NCBI RefSeq assembly: GCF_000177215.2 | Contig: NZ_CM001368.1 | Coordinates: 434,001 to 498,000 of the forward strand | Origin: Solidesulfovibrio carbinoliphilus subsp. oakridgensis | GTDB lineage: Bacteria; Desulfobacterota; Desulfovibrionia; Desulfovibrionales; Desulfovibrionaceae | Reading direction: 5' to 3' | Length of the DNA: 64,000 nucleotides | Shown: positions 8,423 to 17,284 of the stretch, piece by piece | Layout: every line of letters starts with the position of its first letter | How positions within the stretch are numbered: the first letter of the stretch is position 1 | The notes under the pieces: model-generated | Database searches by the model: none | Seen by the model: the letters and a program-made list of their open reading frames with translations, nothing else | What the model was told of the DNA's origin: nothing | Program-made: the position numbers and the translations under genes

Positions 8423-9318
8423 TGGAAAACGCCCTGTTCGAGAGCCACTTCGATCTCATCCCCTTTGGCATCTACGTGGTCGAAGCGGCCAGCTACACGT
8501 TTGTCTACAGCAACAAGGCCTTTATCGGACGGTTCGGCGACAACGCCGGCCGCACCTGCCACAAGGTGCTCTACGAGCGCGACACCCCGTGCCTCAACTG
8601 CCGCATGGCCGAATTGCTGACCGAAACGGGCCTGCCCAACGGCGAAACACTTGTTTTCGAACATTTCAACGAAGTGGACGACCGGTGGTACCAGATGCAG
8701 GTTCGGACCATGACCTGGCCCGACGGCCGGGTGGTCAAGTATTCCATCGCGGTCGACATCTCCGAACTCAAGGAGACCCAGAACCGTCTGGCCGAGGCCC
8801 ACGCCGAGCTGGCGCTCACAAACCGCGAACTCGTCCGGCTTTCGACCACGGACATGTTGACGGGCCTGGCCAACCGGCAGCGCGTGGACGCGCTGCTCGG
8901 CCAGGGGCTTTGCGCCATGGCCGAGGCGGGAACGCCGCTTAGCCTCGTCATGCTCGACATCGACCATTTCAAGCTCGTAAACGACCGCCACGGGCATCAG
9001 CGGGGCGACGAGGTCCTTCGCGCCGTCGCCGGCCGGCTGCGCGGGGCCGTGCCGCCGGAGTTCGCCGTCGGGCGGTGGGGCGGCGAGGAGTTCCTGGTCC
9101 TTTGCCCGGGCATGCGCCTCGCCGACGCCTATCTCCTGGCCGAGACCCTGCGGCAGGCCGTCTCCGCTCCGGACACGTCCGGCCCGGGCCGGCTCACCTG
9201 CAGTTTCGGCGTGGTCGAGGCCCGGTCCGGCGAGGACGGCGTGGGCCTGCTCGCCCGGGCCGACCAGGCCCTCTACGCGGCCAAGGGACTCGGCCGCGAC
9301 CGGGTGGAGACGGCCTGA
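8419..9318 (+). CDS. PAS-GGDEF diguanylate cyclase
   Basis: The 299-residue protein starts at 8419 (ATGA overlap with the kinase stop), where PAS homology begins; a longer in-frame ORF upstream is antiparallel noise. Residues 5-125 are a PAS domain with Cys47 and Cys58-x2-Cys61. Residues 140-295 form a GGDEF domain with an intact signature GGEEF at 221-225 and the substrate-site motif DIDHFKLVND. No RxxD inhibitory site precedes the signature. It should make c-di-GMP in response to the same type of input as the neighbouring kinase. The two PAS regions share long identical blocks such as PDGRVVKYSIAVDISELKET. Confidence 0.93.
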   Translation: MMENALFESHFDLIPFGIYVVEAASYTFVYSNKAFIGRFGDNAGRTCHKVLYERDTPCLNCRMAELLTETGLPNGETLVFEHFNEVDDRWYQMQVRTMTWPDGRVVKYSIAVDISELKETQNRLAEAHAELALTNRELVRLSTTDMLTGLANRQRVDALLGQGLCAMAEAGTPLSLVMLDIDHFKLVNDRHGHQRGDEVLRAVAGRLRGAVPPEFAVGRWGGEEFLVLCPGMRLADAYLLAETLRQAVSAPDTSGPGRLTCSFGVVEARSGEDGVGLLARADQALYAAKGLGRDRVETA

Positions 9319-9463
9319 CCCCGGAGTTGGGCCCGCGCCCGCCGATCTCCTGTCAAGTCTTTACAGGTCCCTCCAAAGCCTCTACCGCCCATCACACACG
9401 GCCGATGCGGACAGCGGCGGGTTCGCCCGGCTTCACATCCGATCACCTTCAAGGAGGCGCATC

Positions 9464-10018
9464 ATGGAGGCGAAACTGGCCAATCCGGCACCGCTCGGGC
9501 TCATGGGCTTCGGCATGACCACCATCCTGCTCAACATCCACAACGCCGGGTTTTTCCCCATCGGCTCCATGGTCCTGGCCATGGGCATCTTCTACGGCGG
9601 CCTGGCCCAGGTGCTGGCCGGGTTCCTGGAATTCAAAAAGGGCAACACGTTTGGCCTGACCGCCTTTGCCAGCTACGGCTTTTTCTGGCTGACCCTGGTC
9701 GGGCTCATCGTCTTGCCCAAGATGGGGCTGGCCGAGCCCACGCCCGAGGCCTTTATGGGCTGGTATCTCTTTTTGTGGGGCCTTTTTACCTTTTTCATGT
9801 TTCTCGGCACTCTTGGCGCCAACTTTGTCCTCAAGTTCGTTTTCGGGTCCCTGACCGTGCTCTTTTTCCTGCTGGCCGCCCGGGACTGGCTGGAATCCGC
9901 GGCCATCGGCCGGCTGGCCGGGTACGAGGGCATCCTGTGCGGCGCCAGCGCCTGCTATCTGGCCATGGCCGAGGTCATAAACGAAAAGTACGGCCGGGCC
10001 ATCCTGCCGGTGGGCTGA
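9464..10018 (+). CDS. GPR1/FUN34/YaaH family acetate transporter (SatP-like)
   Basis: The product has 184 residues with about six hydrophobic helices and begins with the family signature NPAPLGLMGFGMTTILLN. Members such as E. coli SatP carry acetate or succinate across the inner membrane with protons. An AAGGAGG site lies 8 bases before the ATG. The gene stands alone, with 145 bases upstream and a strong intrinsic terminator just after it. In an anaerobe acetate uptake or export is a sensible role, but the transported acid is inferred from the family. Confidence 0.92.
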   Translation: MEAKLANPAPLGLMGFGMTTILLNIHNAGFFPIGSMVLAMGIFYGGLAQVLAGFLEFKKGNTFGLTAFASYGFFWLTLVGLIVLPKMGLAEPTPEAFMGWYLFLWGLFTFFMFLGTLGANFVLKFVFGSLTVLFFLLAARDWLESAAIGRLAGYEGILCGASACYLAMAEVINEKYGRAILPVG

Positions 10019-10025
10019 CCCGGCC

Positions 10026-10068
10026 GGCAGGGCCGGCGTGACTGGCCGGCCCTGCCGCCTGATTTTTT
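10026..10068 (+). terminator. Intrinsic terminator of the acetate transporter gene
   Basis: A 12-bp perfect stem (GGCAGGGCCGGC at 10026-10037 with its complement at 10045-10056) is closed by a 7-base loop and followed by six T at 10063-10068, starting eight bases after the stop codon. Confidence 0.85.
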
Positions 10069-10141
10069 CCGTCACCGCCCTGGAAAAAGCCGGGGGAAGC
10101 GGGTAGTGTTTTCGAATCTGTTCGGTAGGGATCGAGGTTTC

Positions 10142-11308
10142 ATGACGCAAACGACGTTCCAGCACATCACCGTGGCGTTCGATTTCCCGGTCGTCTTCAC
10201 CCGCCGGGCCTTTGATCCCGGCAATCCGGCCCTGGCCGGGATCCTGGGCCGGGCCGGGGCCGGCCCCCACCGCCTGGGCGTGGTGGTCGACGGCGGCCTG
10301 GCCGCGGCCGATCCGGGCCTCCCAAGCCGCTTGGAAGCCTATGTGGCCGCCCATGCCGACAGGGCCGTCCTGGCCGCCCCGCCCGTGGTCGTTGCCGGCG
10401 GCGAGCGGGCCAAGGCGGATTTCGCGGTCCTCGAGGCCGTGTGGAAACTGACGGTGGAGGCCGGGCTTTGCCGCCAGTCCTTCATCGTGGCCATCGGCGG
10501 CGGGGCGGTCCTGGACGCGGTCGGCTTCGCCGCGGCCACGGCCCACCGGGGCGTGCGCCTCGTGCGCATGCCTTCCACCGCCCTGGCCCAGAACGATGCC
10601 GGCGTGGGTGTCAAAAACAGCATCAACGCCTTTGGCCGCAAAAACTATCTCGGCACCTTCGCCCCGCCCTATGCCGTCTTAAACGACCAGGCCCTGCTCG
10701 AGACCCTGCCGCCCCGCGAGGCCCGGGCCGGCCTGGCCGAAGCGGTCAAGGTGGCTCTCGTGCGCGACGCGGCCTTTTTTTCCTGGCTCAAGGAAAACGC
10801 CCCGCGTCTGGCCGCGCTCGAGCCCGAAGTCCTCGACGAGGCCAACAGGCGTTGCGCCGTGGCCCATTTGCAGCATATCGCCGGCGGCGGCGACCCCTTT
10901 GAGCTCGGTTCGGCCCGGCCGCTGGATTTCGGCCATTGGGCCGCCCATGCCCTGGAAGAGGCGACGGGCGGGGAGTTGCGCCACGGCGAGGCCGTGGCCG
11001 TCGGCGTGGCCCTCGACACCGTCTATTCCCGGATGATCGGCCTGATCGGCCCGGCCGAGGCCGAGGCCGTGCTCAGGCTGCTTGTGGACATCGGCCTGGA
11101 CGTCTGGCATCCGGCCCTGGCGGCCCTCGACATGGCCGCCTCGGTGGGCGCCTTTCGCGAACACCTGGGCGGCCGGCTGCATCTGAGCATGCTTACCGGC
11201 CTTGGCAGCCGCATCGAGGTCCACGAGGTCGATTTCGCCCGCATGGCCGCGGCCAGGGACGAGATACGGGCCAGGGCTTCCGTTTCCGGGTCCCGCCGGG
11301 AGGGCTGA
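10142..11308 (+). CDS. eboD: EboD-like 3-dehydroquinate synthase family protein
   Basis: The 388-residue product belongs to the dehydroquinate synthase superfamily: it has the NAD-binding GGGAVLDAVGFAAATAHRG block, the PSTALAQNDAGVGVKNSIN loop and the metal-binding HGEAVAVGVA motif. It is longer than and distinct from housekeeping AroB and matches the EboD type, which is also suggested by the EboE-like gene that follows. ATG 10142 is chosen because GAGG lies five bases upstream; an in-frame start at 10106 adds 12 non-conserved residues. Ebo proteins have been linked to export or trafficking of metabolite precursors to the periplasm; the product made here is unknown. Confidence 0.78.
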   Translation: MTQTTFQHITVAFDFPVVFTRRAFDPGNPALAGILGRAGAGPHRLGVVVDGGLAAADPGLPSRLEAYVAAHADRAVLAAPPVVVAGGERAKADFAVLEAVWKLTVEAGLCRQSFIVAIGGGAVLDAVGFAAATAHRGVRLVRMPSTALAQNDAGVGVKNSINAFGRKNYLGTFAPPYAVLNDQALLETLPPREARAGLAEAVKVALVRDAAFFSWLKENAPRLAALEPEVLDEANRRCAVAHLQHIAGGGDPFELGSARPLDFGHWAAHALEEATGGELRHGEAVAVGVALDTVYSRMIGLIGPAEAEAVLRLLVDIGLDVWHPALAALDMAASVGAFREHLGGRLHLSMLTGLGSRIEVHEVDFARMAAARDEIRARASVSGSRREG

Positions 11309-11376
11309 TTCCCCGGCGCCTTCCGGCCTGGAAAGAGGCGGGAACGGACGCATCCCAGGCGCAGGAGCGTTTTCCC

Positions 11377-12480
11377 ATGCATCCGATCACCTACTGCACC
11401 AACATCCATCCCGGCGAGACCCTGGCCGAGATCCGGGCCGGGCTCGACCGCCACGGCCTCGCGGTCAAGGCGGCGCTGTCGCCGGACGCGGCCTTTCCGC
11501 TCGGGTTGCGGCTGTCCGGCCGGGCCAGCCTGGAGTTGGCCCAGCCGGGCGCGGCCGAGGCCTTCGGCGGCTGGCTGCGGGAGCGGGGCCTGTACGCCGT
11601 GACCGTAAACGGCTTTCCCTACGGCCGCTTCCACGACACGCCGGTCAAGGAGAGCGTTTACCTCCCGGACTGGCGCGATCCCGAACGCCTGGCCTACACC
11701 CTGCGCTTGGCCCGGGTCCTGGCCTCCTGGCTGCCGGCCGGGGAGGCGGGCTCGATTTCCACGGTGCCCCTGGGGTTTCGTCGGGGCTTCCCGGAAGCGG
11801 ACCTGCCGCTGGCCCTGGCCAACCTGCGGCGGGCCCTTGCGGCCTTGGCCGAACTGTACGACGCCACCGGCCGGCGCATCCGGCTGGCCGTGGAGGCCGA
11901 GCCCGGCTGCCTGGTCGAGACCACGGCCGAGATGGTCGGCCTGTTCGACCGGCTGGGAACCGGGCCGGAAGTCGAGGACCATCTGCGCGTCTGCTACGAC
12001 TGCTGCCATCAGGCCCTGCAATACGAGGACCCGGCCGTCTCCCTGGACCTGCTGGCCCGGCACGGCATCCGGGTGGGCCATGTCCAGGTCTCTTCGGCCC
12101 TGCACCTGGAGGGCGGGGACCTCTCCAGGCTGGCCCGGTTCGCCGAGCCGGTCTACCTGCACCAGGCCGTGGCCCGGCGGCGGGACGGCACGCTTGCGCG
12201 CTTCGACGACCTGCCCGAGGCCCTGGCCGCGAGGCTTCCCGGCGTGGCCTCCTGGCGCGTCCACTTCCACCTGCCGGTCTTTGTGTCCCGCCTGCCGGAA
12301 TGCGACACCACCCAGCCGTTTTTGGAAGAGATCCTGCCTCTTTTCCCGGACGATGCGCCTATGGAGGTGGAGACCTACACCTGGGGCGTGCTGCCGCCGG
12401 AGCTCAAAACAGCCGCGGTGGCCGATTCCATCTGCCGGGAGATCGCCTGGATCGACAAGGCCCGACGGGCCCGGTCCTGA
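11377..12480 (+). CDS. eboE: EboE-like TIM-barrel protein
   Basis: This 367-residue protein begins MHPITYCTNIHPGETLAEI, a hallmark of EboE proteins, which have a xylose-isomerase-like TIM-barrel fold. Candidate metal ligands include Glu in AVEAEPGC, the CYDCCHQALQYED segment and the late acidic METYTWG. It lies 68 bases after the eboD-like gene on the same strand. The other usual members of the ebo cluster (eboA, eboB, eboC, eboF) are not in the window on this side, where an insertion sequence follows 232 bases downstream. Enzymatic activity has not been established for the family. Confidence 0.8.
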   Translation: MHPITYCTNIHPGETLAEIRAGLDRHGLAVKAALSPDAAFPLGLRLSGRASLELAQPGAAEAFGGWLRERGLYAVTVNGFPYGRFHDTPVKESVYLPDWRDPERLAYTLRLARVLASWLPAGEAGSISTVPLGFRRGFPEADLPLALANLRRALAALAELYDATGRRIRLAVEAEPGCLVETTAEMVGLFDRLGTGPEVEDHLRVCYDCCHQALQYEDPAVSLDLLARHGIRVGHVQVSSALHLEGGDLSRLARFAEPVYLHQAVARRRDGTLARFDDLPEALAARLPGVASWRVHFHLPVFVSRLPECDTTQPFLEEILPLFPDDAPMEVETYTWGVLPPELKTAAVADSICREIAWIDKARRARS

Positions 12481-12704
12481 CCCCGGCCTGAGCCCGGACC
12501 GCCGCGCCTGACCAGGGAAGCCCGCAACGAGCTCCGCCATTTCCACGCCAGCCGGCCGCGGCTCGGGCCTGTCCTCCCAAGGCCGGACGAGGCTTCGTTT
12601 CCCCCTCCCTTCTTGCGCCGTTTTCCCGGGGCTGTTTCCTCGCCGAGCCATTCCCTGACGTCCAGTGCGTCAGGGGAGGCCTTGTGCCTGGGACAGAAAC
12701 CTTC
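12481..12704. other. Intergenic region between eboE and the insertion sequence
   Basis: About 224 bases hold no convincing gene. One hairpin is visible: CCCTGACG at 12653-12660 with its complement at 12668-12675 around a 7-base loop, without a T-tract. It could end eboE transcription weakly. Confidence 0.5.
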
Positions 12705-12712
12705 TCAAAAAA
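12705..12712. repeat. Left copy of the 8-bp target-site duplication
   Basis: TCAAAAAA directly abuts the left inverted repeat of the insertion sequence and is identical to 14041-14048 at the other end. An 8-bp duplication is the usual size for ISL3-family elements. Confidence 0.9.
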
Positions 12713-14040
12713 GGTCCTTCCGGATTTTCCGTGGGTACCCGGGTTCAGGCCTGTCTAGGATAGAGGTCCAGGCCGCCGCAGAAGAAGTAGATAGCGGTCT
12801 TGAAGTGCTCCCGATTGCGGTACCCGCACGCCCTGCGCTTGATGGCCATGATCTTGCTGTTGAGTCCCTCGGCCGCGCCGTTGGTGATCCGATGCCGGCA
12901 AAAGGTCAGGATGTTGTCCAGATGCCGAGAGAGCATCTCCCCGACCTTGCGCATCGGGGGCAAGTCTGACTTCCTCACCCAGGTCAGCCAGCGTTTCATG
13001 AACCGCTTTGCCCAGCCGACGCTGAGGTAGTTCCACAATCCGGCCAGGCTTTCTTTCATCGCCCAGGCCTTGGCCACCTTCAGGTTCGTGGCCTTCAGGG
13101 CTTCCAAGGTCGGTCGGTGCTTGTCCGGCAGATTCTCTTCCCGGTAAAGCCAGATGTACTTGGTGCCCTTGAGGCGTTCGTCTTCCTGGCGGAGCAGTTC
13201 GCGATGTTCCTGCCGGCGGACCTTGTCCACGGCCTGGCCCACGTGCTGCATGATGTGAAAGCGGTCATGGACGATCTTGTGCGCCGCATCGGGCACGTGC
13301 TTGATCGTGGCCTTGAAGTACGGTTCCCACATGTCCATGGCCACGGCCCGGATGCGCTCGAGTTGCTGCGCCGTGAACTGCCGGTAATAGTCCTCGAGGC
13401 TCTCGGTCTTGCGATCCTGGGCCACAAACTCCACTGTTCCGCCAAGCAGGTCGCAGACCACGGTCATGTAGTCGTGACCTTTGCGGAAGGCCTTCTCATC
13501 GATACCAAGATAGCGTGCGGGGGTGGTCTTCTTCCTGGTTTGCCCTCGCCGGACGGCTCGATCCATGACGTTCCAGGCCTCATCCCAGCTGATCCGCATG
13601 AGCCGGCAGGTGCCGGACACGGTGGCGCACTCGCGCAACACATCGATGATCAAGCGCTCCATGAGCAAGGTAAAACGCCCTTTAGCCTCGGCCCAAGGCA
13701 CTCTCACCTGAAGCACGCCGTGCTCGGGGCACTCGACGCGCGGAATCCGGGCATGAAGGAAGGTCTTGAACTGGCAGGTGTCGAGGTGACGCCATACCCG
13801 AGGCTCGGCATGATCCCGACAAGCCAGTTCGCGACCACAGGTCGGACAGCGCCAGCGGACACCGGCAACATGATCAACATGGACGTCCACCCGGCCTCCC
13901 GCCGTGTCCAACTCGACGTCGGCAACAAACCACGGGTCACTCAGCCCCAGAATCCGAGAATACAGGTCCGTGTCCTTCATGGTCACCCTCCCGGGGCGGA
14001 CCATATCCGGTCACCTACCCACGGAAAAGTCGGAAGGACC
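12713..14040 (-). mobile_element. Intact ISL3-family insertion sequence (1328 bp)
   Basis: The element is bounded by 25-bp inverted repeats at 12713-12737 and 14016-14040 (GGTCCTTCCG then TTTTCCGTGGGTA, two mismatches at positions 11-12). It is flanked by identical 8-bp duplications TCAAAAAA. One full-length transposase gene on the minus strand fills it. The perfect duplication and undamaged ORF indicate a recent insertion. The host site is the T-tract of the terminator of the RND operon. Confidence 0.95.
12745..13980 (-). CDS. ISL3-family transposase
   Basis: The product has 411 residues from the ATG at 13980, which follows a GGGAGGGTGA ribosome site; an in-frame start 24 bases upstream adds residues outside this context. 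The N terminus has a zinc-binding pattern (CPTCGRELAC, later VECPEHG) and a helix-turn-helix region. The DDE catalytic core shows the first Asp in ARYLGIDEKAFRKGHDY, the second in VAMDMWEPY and the Glu in ITNGAAEGLNSKIMAIKRR, the ISL3 signature. It is full length, uninterrupted and contained within the element's inverted repeats. Confidence 0.95.
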   Translation of the reverse strand: MKDTDLYSRILGLSDPWFVADVELDTAGGRVDVHVDHVAGVRWRCPTCGRELACRDHAEPRVWRHLDTCQFKTFLHARIPRVECPEHGVLQVRVPWAEAKGRFTLLMERLIIDVLRECATVSGTCRLMRISWDEAWNVMDRAVRRGQTRKKTTPARYLGIDEKAFRKGHDYMTVVCDLLGGTVEFVAQDRKTESLEDYYRQFTAQQLERIRAVAMDMWEPYFKATIKHVPDAAHKIVHDRFHIMQHVGQAVDKVRRQEHRELLRQEDERLKGTKYIWLYREENLPDKHRPTLEALKATNLKVAKAWAMKESLAGLWNYLSVGWAKRFMKRWLTWVRKSDLPPMRKVGEMLSRHLDNILTFCRHRITNGAAEGLNSKIMAIKRRACGYRNREHFKTAIYFFCGGLDLYPRQA

Positions 14041-14048
14041 TCAAAAAA
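14041..14048. repeat. Right copy of the 8-bp target-site duplication
   Basis: TCAAAAAA follows the right inverted repeat directly and equals the left copy at 12705-12712. It is part of the T-tract (minus strand) of the adjoining terminator. Confidence 0.9.
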
Positions 14049-14103
14049 AGCCGCCCGGGCATCGCGGCCGACGAGGGGGGCGTCGGCCGCTTTGTCCGGG
14101 CGG
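14041..14103 (-). terminator. Intrinsic terminator of the RND efflux operon
   Basis: Read on the minus strand, an outer stem (14096-14103 with 14051-14058, CCGCCCGG) encloses a 10-bp inner stem (14081-14090 with 14064-14073, GCGGCCGACG) and is followed by C and seven T. It lies 22 bases past the pump stop codon. The insertion sequence joins at the far end of the T-tract; the target duplication leaves the tract intact on this side. Confidence 0.85.
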
Positions 14104-14125
14104 GTGGGGGGGGAGGAGGATTCCC

Positions 14126-17100
14126 TTAGGCGGGCGGGCCGGCCGGGGCGTCAGGCGCGGCCGGGCCCGGCGTCTTGCGGCCGAGCAGGGCGCCAAGGCT
14201 CATGATCAGCTTGAAGAACACCGGGATGAAAAGCGGCGCGAGGAGCGTCGCCCCGAGCATGCCGCCGATGACGCCCGTGCCGATGGCGTGGCGGCTGTTG
14301 GCGCCGGCTCCGGTGGAGATGGCCAGCGGCAGGCAGCCCAGGATGAAGGCCAGGGAGGTCATGACGATAGGTCGGAAGCGGAGTTTGGCGGCGGAAAGGG
14401 CCGCATCGCTCAAGGTTTTGCCGGCCTGAACCTCGAGCACGGCGAATTCCACGATCAGGATCGCGTTTTTGGCGGCCAAGCCAATGAGCGTCACGAGCGC
14501 GATCTGGAAGTAGATGTCGTTGGAGAGCCCCCGGCCGAAGACCGCCGCAATGGCCCCGAAAAGGGCGAAGGGCACGGCCATGATGACGGCGAACGGCAGG
14601 GACCACCGTTCGTACTGGGCGGCCAGGATCAGGATGACCATGACGATGCCCATGCCGAAGACCAACATGGACGAACCCTGGGCCGCCTTTTCCTGATAGG
14701 CCGAGCCGGTCCAGGCCAGGGTGTAGTCGGAGGGCAGCACGCTTGCCGCCGCCTTGTCCATGGCGGCCAGGGCCTCGCTCGAGGTGTGGCCGTCGGCGGG
14801 CTGGCCCATGATCTTGGCCGCCGTGAAGACGTTGAAGCGTTCCATGACCTCGGGGCCGGTGGACTTCTCGATGGTGGCCAGGGCGGTCAGCGGGATCATT
14901 TCGCCCTTGCTCGAGCGCACGTAGACGTCGCGCAGGTCTTCCGGCCGGTCGCGGAAATCGGCATCGGACTGGATCTGGACCCGGAAGGTACGGCCGAATT
15001 TATTGAAGTCGTTGACGTAATACGAGCCGAAGGTGGCCTGCATGGCGTCGTAGACGTCGCTTATGGCCACCCCGAGGGCTTTGGCCTTTTGCCGGTCGAG
15101 ATCCACACGCAACTGCGGCACGTTGGCCCCGAAGGTGGTGGCCACGCGCCCGAGGGCCGGATATTTTTTGGCCTCGGCCACGAGCTTTTCGGTCATGGTG
15201 GCCAGATCCTGGACGGAACCTTCGCCGCGGCTTTGCAGGTAGGCTTCGAAGCCGCCGGTGTTGGACATGCCGGTGATGGCCGGCGGATTGAAGGCCAGGG
15301 TCATGCTTTTGGGCAGGGACATGCCGCGTCCGAAGACGCGCTTGACGAAGTCGAACGAGCTTTCACCCGGTTTTCGACGTTCTTCCCAGGGCTTGAGCGG
15401 AATGAACAGTGTGCCGTAGTTGGAGCGGTAGGTGGAGGTCAGAAGGTCCAGGCCCGTGATGGTGATCTGGTGTTCGACCACGGGATCCTTGGCGTTTAAG
15501 GCGTCCATGGCGTCGTCGATGTGTTCGGTGGCCCGAAGCGACGTGCCGTCGGGCAGGATGTTGACCGCGATGATGTACCCTTGGTCCTCGTCCGGGACCA
15601 GACCGCCGGGGACGACGCGGAAAAGCGCCAGCGCCCCGGCGCAAAGGACTGCGAACAGCGTCAGGGCGATGACGACGTGGCGCAGGAGGAAGGACACGCT
15701 GGCTGTGTAGCCGTCCGTCACCTTGTCGAAAAGCCGGTTGAAGGCGCGGAAAAATCGGTTGGGTTCCCGATGGCCGGCTTTCAGCAGCGAGGCGCACAGA
15801 GCCGGGGTCAGGGTCAGGGCGACCAGGCCCGAGATGACCACGGACACGGCGATGGTGATGGCGAACTGCTTGTACATCTGGCCGGTCAGGCCCCCGAGAA
15901 AGGCCACCGGTACGAACACGGCGCAAAGGACCAGCACGATGGCGATGACAGGCCCCGTCACCTCCTCCATGGCCTTGGCCGTGGCCAACCGTGGCGAAAG
16001 GTGCTCGGCGGTCATGATACGCTCGACGTTTTCGAGCACCACGATGGCGTCGTCGACCACGATGCCGATGGCCAGCACCATGCCGAAAAGCGTCAGGGTG
16101 TTTATCGTGAAGCCAAGCGCGTACATGCCGGCGAAGGTGCCGATGATGGAGACCGGCACGGCCAGACAGGGGATGAGGGTGGCTCGGAAGTTTTGCAGGA
16201 AGAGAAACACCACCAGGAAGACCAGGATCATGGCCTCGACCAGGGTGTGGACGACCTCCTCGATGGAGACGCGCACGAAGGTGGTGGTGTCGAGCGGCAC
16301 TTTATAGGCGATGCCCTCGGGAAAACGCTTGGACAGTTCCGCCAGCTTGGCCGTGACCAGGTCGGCCGTGGCCAGGGCGTTGGCTCCGGGGGACAGGTAG
16401 ATGCCGATGTTGACAGCCGGGTTGCCGGTGATCTTGGAGACGGAATTGTAGTCCTTGGCCCCAAGTTCCACCCGGGCCACGTCCTTGACGCGCAGGACCG
16501 AGCCGTCGGGCTGGGCCTTCAGGATGATGTTCTCGAATTCTTCGGGCGTGAGCAGCCGGCCCTTGGTGGTGACCATGTAGTTGAGGGCCACCGGCTGGTC
16601 TGGATTGGTGGGTTCCGCGCCGATGCGGCCGGCCGCGAACTGGGCGTTTTGCTCCTGGATGGCGGTGGCCACGTCGCCCGGCGTGAGCTTGAGCTGGGCC
16701 AGCTTGTCGGGCCGCAGCCAGACCCGCATGGAATAGTCCTGGGCCCCGAAAATGGAGGCATCGCCGACGCCGGGCAGGCGTTTGAGCTCGTCGAGGACGT
16801 TCACCAGCACGTAGTTGCTGATGTAGACGGCGTCGTAGCGCTTGGTCGGGGACTCGAAGGTTACGACCTGGAGGATGTTGGAGGATTTCTTGCGCACGGT
16901 CACGCCCTGGCGCTGCACTTCCGTGGGCAGGGTGGTCAGGGCGGCCTGGACGCGGTTGTTGACGTTGATGGTGTTCTGGTCGGGATTCGTGCCCACGGCG
17001 AAGGTGACGGTCATGGACAGCGAGCCGTCGCCGGAGCTGGTCGAGCGCATGTAGAGCATGTTGTCGACGCCGTTTATCTGCTGCTCGAGGGGTGCGGCGA

Positions 17101-17284
17101 CCGTGGCGGCGATGACCTCGGGGCTGGCCCCGGGGTAGGCGGTCGTGACGTTGACTTCCGGCGGAACGATGTCCGGATACTGGGCGATGGGCAGGCTTTT
17201 GATCGCTGCCAGTCCCGCCAGGATGATGACCAGCGAGATGACGATGGAAAAAACCGGGCGGCCCAGGAAGAAACGCGAGATCAT
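14126..17284 (-). CDS. RND efflux pump, HAE1 family (AcrB/MexB-like)
   Basis: This 1052-residue inner-membrane protein starts [20 protein letters not shown] and has the length and layout of AcrB: twelve helices with two large periplasmic loops. The conserved Asp pair in [16 protein letters not shown], in the fourth helix, belongs to the proton relay. It should extrude hydrophobic or amphiphilic compounds with the adaptor encoded just upstream (ATGA overlap) and an outer-membrane channel encoded elsewhere, since no TolC/OprM gene is in the window. The substrate cannot be read from sequence. A TetR-type regulator at the head of the cluster is the likely controller. Confidence 0.95.
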   Translation of the reverse strand: MISRFFLGRPVFSIVISLVIILAGLAAIKSLPIAQYPDIVPPEVNVTTAYPGASPEVIAATVAAPLEQQINGVDNMLYMRSTSSGDGSLSMTVTFAVGTNPDQNTINVNNRVQAALTTLPTEVQRQGVTVRKKSSNILQVVTFESPTKRYDAVYISNYVLVNVLDELKRLPGVGDASIFGAQDYSMRVWLRPDKLAQLKLTPGDVATAIQEQNAQFAAGRIGAEPTNPDQPVALNYMVTTKGRLLTPEEFENIILKAQPDGSVLRVKDVARVELGAKDYNSVSKITGNPAVNIGIYLSPGANALATADLVTAKLAELSKRFPEGIAYKVPLDTTTFVRVSIEEVVHTLVEAMILVFLVVFLFLQNFRATLIPCLAVPVSIIGTFAGMYALGFTINTLTLFGMVLAIGIVVDDAIVVLENVERIMTAEHLSPRLATAKAMEEVTGPVIAIVLVLCAVFVPVAFLGGLTGQMYKQFAITIAVSVVISGLVALTLTPALCASLLKAGHREPNRFFRAFNRLFDKVTDGYTASVSFLLRHVVIALTLFAVLCAGALALFRVVPGGLVPDEDQGYIIAVNILPDGTSLRATEHIDDAMDALNAKDPVVEHQITITGLDLLTSTYRSNYGTLFIPLKPWEERRKPGESSFDFVKRVFGRGMSLPKSMTLAFNPPAITGMSNTGGFEAYLQSRGEGSVQDLATMTEKLVAEAKKYPALGRVATTFGANVPQLRVDLDRQKAKALGVAISDVYDAMQATFGSYYVNDFNKFGRTFRVQIQSDADFRDRPEDLRDVYVRSSKGEMIPLTALATIEKSTGPEVMERFNVFTAAKIMGQPADGHTSSEALAAMDKAAASVLPSDYTLAWTGSAYQEKAAQGSSMLVFGMGIVMVILILAAQYERWSLPFAVIMAVPFALFGAIAAVFGRGLSNDIYFQIALVTLIGLAAKNAILIVEFAVLEVQAGKTLSDAALSAAKLRFRPIVMTSLAFILGCLPLAISTGAGANSRHAIGTGVIGGMLGATLLAPLFIPVFFKLIMSLGALLGRKTPGPAAPDAPAGPPA

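Noticed and set aside
12613-12969. 118-codon ORF starting upstream of the insertion sequence
   Set aside because: It crosses the left inverted repeat and is antisense to the transposase.
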